Part shown: one piece after another, positions 55,827 through 64,000 of the stretch | How positions within the stretch are numbered: position 1 is the first letter of the stretch | How the letters are laid out: the number at the start of each line of letters is the position of its first letter | From: Luzula sylvatica | Taxonomy: Eukaryota > Streptophyta > Magnoliopsida > Poales > Juncaceae | Assembly: GCA_946800325.1 (NCBI GenBank) | Contig: OX326959.1 | Coordinates: 51,590,784-51,654,783, forward strand | DNA: 64,000 nt | Reading direction: 5' to 3' | Made by a program: the position numbers and the translations under genes | Notes under the pieces: model-generated | What the model saw: the letters and a program-made list of their open reading frames with translations, nothing else | What the model was told of the DNA's origin: nothing | The model's database searches: none

Positions 55827-57031
55827 TCATCTATGAGGTGGAATCTGCTGTGTATTATACGCAGGAAGCGGCTGCGTAACTTGAGCCTAAAATAAGCAAC
55901 ACAAAATACTTTTTTCATTTATTTGTTTATGTTTATAGATAAAATTCACAGAATTATAATAGAAAATCATGCAAAAGGACCAAAAAAAATAAAAAACCAA
56001 ACCTGATGATAAGCATCGCCATAAGTAACCGCGGGAGGATTTGCATATACTCCCCCATATGCTGAAAAAGAATTAACAAATATTTAAGCATGAAAATCTT
56101 GACTCCTACCAGTTGGTACGGCTCGGTACAGAGCTAACCTGGCACCGTACCACGGTACCAGCTTGTTATGATCAGAATGATACCGGTACTAAAAGCAAAA
56201 TTCATATTATTTCTTCAGAAAATAAAGAAAGGAAAAAGATACCAGGATTAGTTGCTGCCACTTTCTTCTCGACATTGCCTAGCTCGGCACGTAATTTCTC
56301 AATCTCGCGGGCCATGGAAACCAGGCTGTTCTCCATTTGTTTGCTGTGTTCGAGATTTTCCACATGTGCCTTCTTCTCGAATTCAATCGCAGCCCTACAA
56401 ATTAGATTCACCAAACACGCATTGAATTACTCGATTCACAGTTAAGTGTTCAGATACTGCGGGGGAGTTAAAGATACCAATTTTTGGTACAGAGCAATTC
56501 CACGTACCTTCCTTTCTGAAGCTCCTGTTGCATGGCCGCAATGTCCTTCGTAACCATTTCCATTCTTCCATTCTCGGCCTTCAGCCTCCCCAATTCACTC
56601 TTCATTCCAACGAGTCTTTCGACCATCTCATCTCTCACCATTGTCAGTTTCCTCACATCCTCTGAAACCCTAGAAATCTCCATTCTCACCCCCTCGACCT
56701 GCCTCGCTGCGGCCTCAGCATGCATTGACCGTTCCACCACGTCCCTCAGTTCTGCGTCCTTGTCCGAACGTACCTGTGAAGCAGTTGCAGCCGCAACACG
56801 AAGCTCGTGTTGCGATTTCAATAACTCCTGCCGCAATGCCACGTGGACGGCGGCGAGGCGCTGATTGTCGCCGAGGAGGGCGTGTATCTCGCGGTCAATG
56901 GCAGCGAGTCGGTCCTCGGTAGCAGAGATGGATCGTTGGTAAGGATCGTCGGAAGGCGGAGGCCGGCGGCCCAAGAGAGGGGCCTGGGGTTGGTCGAGTT
57001 CGGGGACGTGAGGACCTCGCCGCATCGTCAT
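55827..57031 (-). CDS. FLX-like coiled-coil protein
   Basis: Four exons on the minus strand (57031-56508, 56394-56243, 56061-56003, 55886-55827) give about 264 residues. After a short proline-rich start (MTMRRGPHVPELDQPQAPLL) comes a long coiled coil with the family blocks EDRLAAIDREIHALLGDNQR, LAAVHVALRQELLKSQHELR and, from exon 2, AAIEFEKKAHVENLEHSKQM then MAREIEKLRAEL. The tail is Tyr/Pro/Gln-rich (AYGGVYANPPAVTYGDAYHQ). These match FLOWERING LOCUS C EXPRESSOR (FLX) and FLX-like proteins; FLX itself is a partner in the FRIGIDA complex, and roles of other members are less clear. A second in-frame ATG at 57025 could also serve. It has no counterpart in the matching position beside copy A. 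Confidence 0.85.
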
Positions 57032-58593
57032 TGGTGCTAGGGTTTGGAGATGAAGGGTTGCTTGGATCGCCTGAAGGAGACAGAATGCAAAATCATTATG
57101 GAAATTTTAAAATTAATAAAAAATATCAAAAATATGTTTCTTTAATTAATAAATTATAAACTATGTTTTTTTAATTAATAAATTATAAACTACGTTTTTT
57201 TAGTTAATAAATTATAACATTCTAGGGGTTTTTTTAATTATAAAATATGTTTTTTAATTTAATTAATAAAAAATTATAACATCGATGGCATCTTTGCTCC
57301 TTATGACCTTGTTCTTGAAGACTCTTTACTTTCTTGCTCATTGCTCTTCATTTCTCAATTGCTTGATATGATAACCTTTCAACAAATAAAATGAAAATGC
57401 ATTTAGATGACGGAAGAACTAACAATTGAACAAGCGTAAATAGAAAATGATTAGCTTATCTTAATTTAATTTTCAGCCAATATTTTGTTTGTTCGAATTA
57501 ACACCGATTATAATAGTCTTGAGTATGTTTATTTGAGCTTTTGATGTGGCTCGGAATTGGGATGTTGAGCCTATGTACCAAATGTTTGTATACGAGTCTA
57601 ATGTTATGGGACACATCAATCATGTAGTAGTTTCAACTTGCCGAAATGAAAGCTTACATGCAATTTGAAGCGAAAAAAAATGTATTTGTCTAGTGCGATT
57701 ATCAATTTTTTTTTACAAAATCTCTAAAAAATATATATATATTTTTAAATTATTTCTTAAACTAACAAATGAAATATAGTAAATTTTAAATGAAGTTCAC
57801 TAAGTTGACTATGAATGCATGAATGAATATTATTCTTGATTTACATAATCACAAAACATAACCGTTCAATATTTATTTAATTTGTATTAATGATCTTTTT
57901 TTGTAATGCTAATATAAAAAATATGTGTTTAGCCCAATAATACATATCATAATTAAGATATCTAATCCACGGATTGAAGATTATTCTTGAAATATTTATT
58001 TTATATTTCAATTTCATCGCACACCTATTTGGATTGAAGATATCTAATCCACGGTGTTCAAAATAACAATTCAGCAAACAGTATCGACATAACGCTAAGT
58101 TCAAATCAAGCGAGAAATTCCAAAAATAGCAAGCGCAACACATCAAGTCACATGGTATGGATTTATTTTTTACAACGATGAATGCGAGACAAAGAAACAT
58201 ATTGGTTTAATAAAAAAAAATATTTAAATGTTGTTTATCTAAAACAAGTATTTTTATATAAATTGGGAAAATCCATTTAACATTTCGCTTTTGTTTCGAA
58301 TTTGAATTTTTTTTGAACGATAACTCAATATCCTAATATTTATATAACATTAATTTTCAAAATTTACTAAAAAAAGAATTTGTTTTTATTTTTTTATTTT
58401 GTTTGAATAAAAAATATTTACCTTTTTTGTATTTAAACAATAAACATAGTTTTTGCTTTAAAAGTTTAATAAAGTATGAGAGTGAGCATCCATGTCGACT
58501 TGACTCTGAAAGTCTGAAGTCTACTCGACGGAGGTGATGAAATCCCAATTCGCCAAAACCCTTCTCTCTCGCTCGACCCTCTTGGAGGAAAGC
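57032..58593. other. Upstream part of copy B, with preserved empty insertion sites
   Basis: From about 57130 it matches copy A from 42020. It keeps single, unoccupied copies of TATACGAG (57589-57596), TTTAAACAA (58432-58440) and TTAAAAGTT (58458-58466), the targets of the hAT MITE, MULE 1 and MULE 2 in copy A. No gene other than the leader of MINPP-B. Confidence 0.85.
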
Positions 58594-61040
58594 ATGAAGA
58601 TCCCGATCCCCTCTCTTCTTCTCCTCTGCATCTCTCTTCTCCTTCTCTTCCTCTCTGCCGACGCCGAGTCATTTGACGTTCGCCGCCACCTCTCCACCGT
58701 TACTAGGTCAGTTTACTTGATATTTGCTCGGGACAATTGGACGGTGTACCTACCGATTAACTGGCATTCTTGGGCTACTTATGCTCAAGTCTCTAGGATG
58801 TTATAATTGTTGTTTGATTCCTCAATCAGCCTAAACTGAGGAATAATCACACATTTTTTATTCGTAAATTTCACAATCGAACCTTAATTGGGGAAGTTGA
58901 ATAAATGTTGGTTAACTAACAAATTAACAAATATATCTAATTTTTCGCAGATACGAGGCGTCGAGAGGTTCCAGTAACCTCGATTCAGTGCCTTCATCCA
59001 TACCAGACGGTTGCGAAGCGATCCACTTAAACCTCGTGGTACGTTTCTCTTCACAAATTCAATCCATTTCCAAATAATTAAATCTAATTCGGTACGTTCT
59101 ACCTCTAAACAGTCAAGGCATGGTACGCGTGAACCAACGAAGAGAAGAATCAAAGAGCTAGACAAACTATCCACCAGACTAGAAACCCTCGTCGAACAAA
59201 AAAGAAAAAATTCGCACGAAATCCCGCAATGGATAAAGGGATGGGAATCTCCTTGGAAAGGCCGTGAAACTGGCGGCGAACTCATCAGCCCCGGCGAAGA
59301 AGAGCTGTACAGACTGGCACTCAGAGTCCGATCTCGTTTTCCCGAGATTTTTAACTCGGATTATGATCCCCATATTTATCCTATCATGGCAACTCAGGTC
59401 AGGATATAATTTCTATTTCTTTCCATTAGGGGGGGTATTCTTGATATTTTGAAGTTTTTTAGGTTGGGAGGGCGTCCGCAAGTGCGGTGGCATTCGGATT
59501 AGGGATGTTTTCGGGAAAGGGAAGTCTCGGACCCGGCAAACATCGTGCATTTTCTGTGGTAAGCGAAAGTCGCGCGAGCGATACTCGTCTGCGATTTCAC
59601 GATGCTTGCGAGACTTACAAGGTACGGTTTTCGAAGTTTTGAATAAGACGAGAAAGGATGAATAATTAAATATGATAATAAATGTTTTAATGTTTTTTCA
59701 GGTGCACAAGAAACGTCAAGAACCTCAAGTGGAGAAGTTCAAAGAACCGATATTGGATGAAATCACGCTTGCGCTAATCTCGAGGCACGGACTTGATTTC
59801 ACTCGGCAGGATATTGCTTCTCTTTGGTTCCTTTGTAAACAGGTGATTAATCGCTCCTTTGATTAATTAATTTTGATATATTATTTTATTTTAATATTTT
59901 TGTTTTCTTAGGAAGCGGCGTTGTTGGATATAACGGATCAAGCTTGTGGCCTTTTCAACCAAACAGAGGTATCTCGTATGCATATATTTTTTAATTTCCT
60001 GAATTTTGAATAATAATCGAGTTGGTTTTGACAGTTTTAAATTTTGTGTTTTCAGGTTCATGTACTTGAGTGGACCGATGATGTGGACCAATTCATATTA
60101 AAAGGCTACGGTGCATCTATAAATTACCGCATGGGTGTACCCTTACTTAATGATTCCTTACATTCAATGCAACAAGCAATTATTAGAAAACAAGGTATTT
60201 TACCCTTCTAGAATATTCTATTAAATATTATTGGAGTTATTATATTAATCGTTCAAAATATATTTGTTCGTGCAGAGAACCAACAAGGATCGACGTTTGA
60301 GAGAGCGAGGCTCCGTTTCGCACATGCCGAAACAATCGTGCCTTTCGGTTGCCTTCTTGGTCTCTTTCTAGAAGGATCTGGTAAATATATTAAAAAGTCG
60401 ACGAAAAATATTTTTGCATTAGGTTTATATTTAACAGGTTTTAATTGTTTTTTTGTTTGAAATTTAGAGTTTGAGAAGATTCAAAGAGAAGAGCCTCTAA
60501 GTTGGCCTGCGAAGCCGCCTCAGAAGAGGAAATGGAAGGGTAGCTTCGTTGCTCCTTTTGCAGCAAATAATATGCTGGTTCTGTACCAGTGTACCACTAA
60601 GGGTGATAGTAATAGCTCGTACCATGTTCAAGTTCTTCATAACGAAGTACCGGTCCCATTGCCGGTAAAATCATAACCCTACTTTTTTTTCAACGATTCA
60701 TTCTAATCAATTTACCCCCTAATTTTCTTTAATTTTCTTTGGACAGGCTTGTGGGAACAAAGATTTTTGTCCTTTTGAGGTTTTCAAGGTATATTTCAAT
60801 TTACAATCGATAAATACTTAATTCCATTATTTAACTTTGAAAATTATTATCTATATGCAGGAAAAAGTTGTGGATCCCCATCTAAAGCACGACTTCAATA
60901 GTATATGTTCTATCAAAAAGGCGGTACAAGAAGCCATTGTAGAGGTGGTACCGCCTTGTTCTCCAATGTGTAAATTGTTGAATTTTGTCAGTAGCTTTTT
61001 CTCGAGTGGGCAATCCCAAAGAAAGGATGCGGAGCTGTGA
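58594..61040 (+). CDS. MINPP1: Multiple inositol polyphosphate phosphatase, copy B
   Basis: Eleven exons: 58594-58706, 58951-59038, 59113-59397, 59463-59621, 59702-59842, 59912-59968, 60056-60194, 60276-60380, 60468-60664, 60747-60788, 60861-61040; about 501 residues. Same architecture as copy A: signal peptide, SRHGTREP with its histidine at about 70 and HAE at about 344-346. The substitutions seen (for example VGRASAS for IERASAS, KKRQEPQ for KKHQVPQ) are few and no frame is broken, so both copies look functional. The tail differs from A (SSFFSSGQSQRKDAEL). An ATG at 58534 is in frame and would add 20 residues (MMKSQFAKTLLSRSTLLEES) before the signal peptide; copy A has a stop in that stretch, so 58594 is preferred. 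Which tail is ancestral is unknown, but B retains the sequence deleted in A. Confidence 0.88.
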
Positions 61041-61554
61041 GCTGGTGATATGTAAAATTCGAATGGGGATAGATTTTGATAGATTTTTCTGAAATATTCC
61101 TTCGCAGAATTATTGTTCATAAGAGTTCTGATTTAGTTGAATAATTTAATCGTGTCTTGTGTCTTCGTAAATAATAAGCGCTGAATTTTCGTTTGAATTT
61201 AGTAGATTAATGCTCTAAAACTGATATCATATCTAAATCTAACGCTCCAGCATATTTGTACTTTTCACAATCCAAACATGTTTTACATAATTCTACAATG
61301 TATAGTTTACATTACATTTCTATTTTATTGATGGAAGGAAAATTGGAGAAGATAATTATTTCTTACAAAAAAAGAATATTATCCATTGAAATTACCCTAG
61401 ATAAAGATAGGTCTTCCCATGAAAATAAATGAGAACGGACGTCTCCATTGAGTTTAGACTGGAGAGAGAGAGAGAGAAAAAAAGCTCATGTGATTTCTGT
61501 CGCGATGTTTGCTGTTTTAGTGATTCTGAACTTTATCCACTGAGAGAGAGAGAG
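61041..61554. other. Region between MINPP-B and the CRL gene
   Basis: MINPP-B 3' UTR and the CRL promoter and leader, with GA runs at 61461-61475 and immediately before the CRL start (61542-61554). Matches copy A without the CA microsatellite and Tourist MITE. Confidence 0.6.
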
Positions 61555-63168
61555 ATGGCCGAGGAAGAAGGAAGGGAGGCAGTGTGCGTGACGGGAGGGA
61601 GCGGCTTCATCGGATCATGGATCGTCCGGCTGCTTCTCCAGCGGGGCTACTTCGTTCATGCCACCGTCAAAAATCTGGGTTCGTTTACCTTTCTACTGAA
61701 ACTTCCTAATTGTGCTCAAATAATCAAATTGAGCTTTTAACTTAATAAGATATTGTAATTGTAATTGGACAAACTAGAGTGTGCACAATTTAGCATATAA
61801 CTTAATGCGAAACAGCTCATGTTTATCCAATTTTGAAAATTAGTATATCAATGGAATTTCCATTGTTATATCATGAAATGAAACAAGAAATAACTCTTTG
61901 TTGTCCAATTACAAGAGTTTGTGAATGAATTTTTGGTCACTTCATCGGTGACAATCTTGTTAGATTAATCATGCTCTCTTTTATTTTTTAACAGATGATA
62001 AGACGGAGACAGAACACTTAAGATCGCTTGACCGGGCCGACAAGCAGCTCCGCTTGTTCGCCATCGACCTCCTCGACGCAGACTCCCTCCGCAACGCCAT
62101 TCATGGAACCGTAGGCGTCTTCCATCTCGCCTCTCCGTGCATCGTAGACCGTGTACACGATCCACAGGTTCGTTACATTATAGGCTTATAGCCCAGTTTT
62201 AGGGTTTAGGGTTTACTTAATTCGTGTAACCCGTACAGAACCAATTGCTCGATCCGGCAGTGAAAGGGACCCTTAACGTACTACAAGCCGCAAAAGAGAG
62301 CAGAGTGAAACGTGTGGTGCTTACATCATCGATCTCCGCAATTGTTCCGAGCCCCAACTGGCCTGCCGATAAAGTCAAAGACGAGACTTGCTGGACCGAT
62401 GTCGACTACTGCGAACAAAACGAGGTTCGTGACTCCGTCTTTGTTCGCTATTAAAATATTATTTCATTTAATGGGTAGAGTATTCCTTTTTTTTGTTAGT
62501 TGTGGTACCCTATGTCGAAGACTTTAGCGGAGAAAGCGGCATGGGAGTTCTCCAAAGAGAATGACTTGGATATTGTGGTGATTAATCCGGGGACGGTTAT
62601 GGGCCCCATAATTCAACCCACAATTAATGCTAGCATTTTAATGCTTGTTCGTCTTCTTCAAGGTAACCAAATACAATCATTTCGAATAATTATTCGCTCG
62701 TGATTTTTATGATTAGTGTGATATTAAATTGTATGGTGGCAGGTTGCTCGGAAGAATATGCGGATTTTTACATGGGATCGGTCCATGTGGAGGATGTAGC
62801 TCTTGCGCATATTTTGTTGTACGAGAATTCGTCGGCTTCGGGAAGGCATATGTGTGTCGAGTCGATTATTCATTGGAGTGATTTCGCGTCCAAAGTTGCT
62901 CAACTTTACCCCCAATACAAAGTTCCAAAGTAATTACAAGAAATATACTATTTTTTGTATTTTTTTTGATGTTTGCTTAAATTACGAATTACTGAAATAA
63001 TATAATATAATGTGATATTTTAGGTTACCAAAGGATACACAACCTGGGATAGTTAGAGAGAAAGATGCCGCAAAGAAGCTTATTCAACTCGGCATAGAGT
63101 TCAAACCGGTGGAGAAAATCATCGAGGATACTATTGAAAGCCTAAAGAACAAGGGTTACATATCTTAA
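61555..63168 (+). CDS. Cinnamoyl-CoA reductase-like extended SDR
   Basis: Six exons: 61555-61678, 61995-62167, 62239-62424, 62500-62662, 62743-62929, 63024-63168; 325 residues, normal for the CCR/DFR branch of the extended short-chain dehydrogenases. The Rossmann motif [11 protein letters not shown] is at about 12-22, the catalytic serine in LTSSISA at about 129-130, and YPMSK (Tyr164, Lys168). Later blocks [18 protein letters not shown] and [15 protein letters not shown] are typical. The NWYCYGK signature of true lignin CCR is replaced by LWYPMSK, so it is better called CRL-like (Arabidopsis CRL1/CRL2 type); the substrate is unknown. It follows MINPP-B in the same orientation, and a truncated copy follows MINPP-A. 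An in-frame upstream ATG at 61429 lies in leader sequence; 61555 starts the conserved protein. Confidence 0.88.
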
Positions 63169-64000
63169 AAACAAAAATAAGTACTTGGCGGTTATGTTAG
63201 GTTAATAAATAATGGCCGAAACTCTAGGTTTCCAAATGTTTATTTTATAAGAACGTTTAAGATGATGATCTCACACGAGCTTTATTTGTACTAAATACGA
63301 ACACGATTAACTTGGTCGAGGGTTTCTTTTATTGATAGTGAGACCGAGGATATGTTAAAAAATAATGAACGAACCTCGAAAGGCTTGTGTAGTAAGAATA
63401 GTGACTTTTTCAATTTGTTGAAAATCTTCTCGAATCTTACAATATTTCGAAACAAATGACACGACCCTTATATTAATGGAAATTCGAGTTAAATAAAAAA
63501 AAGATTATTTGACCGATTTTTAGAGTATATAACAGTGTATAAAATACAGGTACATTTTGAAATTAATATAGAAAAGCAAAAGATTGCAGCCTCAAATTTA
63601 AGCATTTGATAATAAATCTAAAAAATGAACATTTAAAAAAATAATCCAGCCACATAAATGACCTCACAGATATATCCACAGCGGATAAAAAAACTAGTCT
63701 TCTTCAATTCGACTCAGTGTTTTTGCACTCCGTCTATCTAAAAATTACTCATTCCCACTTATCAAAGCATTACGAACTTTACTTCCCATCCTGATTGGCT
63801 TAAAGTACGTAATCGTAAATAATCGTAGAAACTTTGAGTGAACAAGTACATATTCCGTGTCAAAGTGAGAGAAAACATTAGCTCTAGAAAAAAAAAGCCA
63901 ACACAAGAGGTACCGATCTATCTTCCCCTCTCTCTCTTTCCAAACCCTAGTGTAAAAGGAGGAATTTTGAAGCTGGAATTCTCAAGGAAAACACTTCAAT
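63169..64000. other. Region downstream of the CRL gene to the window end
   Basis: CRL 3' UTR, then AT-rich DNA. The last 100 bases (CCCCTCTCTCTCTTTCC then AAACCCTAGTG) look like the 5' leader of a plus-strand gene starting beyond the right edge. No frame inside the window supports it. Confidence 0.4.

Larger units (their letters stand above)
57130..62044 (+). repeat. Segmental duplication, copy B (compact)
   Basis: Collinear with copy A (41967-55154) but free of its insertions. The homologous stretch in B ends at about 62044 in CRL exon 2 only because copy A is truncated there; the CRL gene continues in B to 63168. Confidence 0.88.

Overview
This is plant nuclear DNA, probably from a eudicot-like angiosperm. 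The genes carry GT-AG introns and stand in AT-rich intergenic DNA with many small transposons. They belong to land-plant families: SCAR/WAVE, CASP-like, pentatricopeptide repeat, trichome-birefringence-like, ABCF and FLX-like. No bacterial, organellar or viral genome features were seen. The species cannot be named from the sequence alone.

Layout. 1-2140 is intergenic, with a possible promoter of a gene leaving the left edge. 2363-8266 (+) is a 14-exon SCAR/WAVE actin regulator with internal exon and motif duplications. 8604-9570 (-) is a CASP-like membrane protein. 10136-12505 (+) is an intronless PPR gene. 14463-16040 (+) is a two-exon plant protein of unknown function. 16337-18321 (-) and 21547-26184 (-) are two trichome-birefringence-like (TBL) O-acetyltransferase genes in the same orientation, with a tRNA-Glu(CTC) gene between them; the second has a first exon 1.2 kb upstream of the rest. 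26.2-34.1 kb is gene-free and holds foldback and hAT-type elements. 34134-36365 (+) is ABCF4/GCN4-like.

From 37 kb onwards the window is dominated by transposition and a tandem segmental duplication. Copy A (about 41967-55154) and copy B (about 57130 onward) each carry a multiple inositol polyphosphate phosphatase gene (MINPP) followed by a cinnamoyl-CoA-reductase-like gene (CRL). In copy A the CRL gene stops inside exon 2, at the junction with the next segment; in copy B it is complete. An FLX-like coiled-coil gene (55827-57031, -) lies between the copies. Copy A was invaded by a hAT-type MITE, two Pack-MULE-like elements, one or two SINEs and two PIF/Harbinger-type elements. Copy B keeps several of the unoccupied target sites, so insertion boundaries and target duplications can be read directly. 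The three Pack-MULE-like elements of the window carry pieces of a PBL-type kinase, DCAF1, glycine-cleavage H protein and an unidentified gene.

No undescribed defence or metabolic system is evident. The notable content is the nested transposon stack with built-in empty-site controls, the captured gene fragments, the asymmetric fate of the duplicated MINPP-CRL segment and the expanding exons of the SCAR gene. Exon boundaries come from splice consensus plus reading-frame continuity only; no transcript or alignment data were available.
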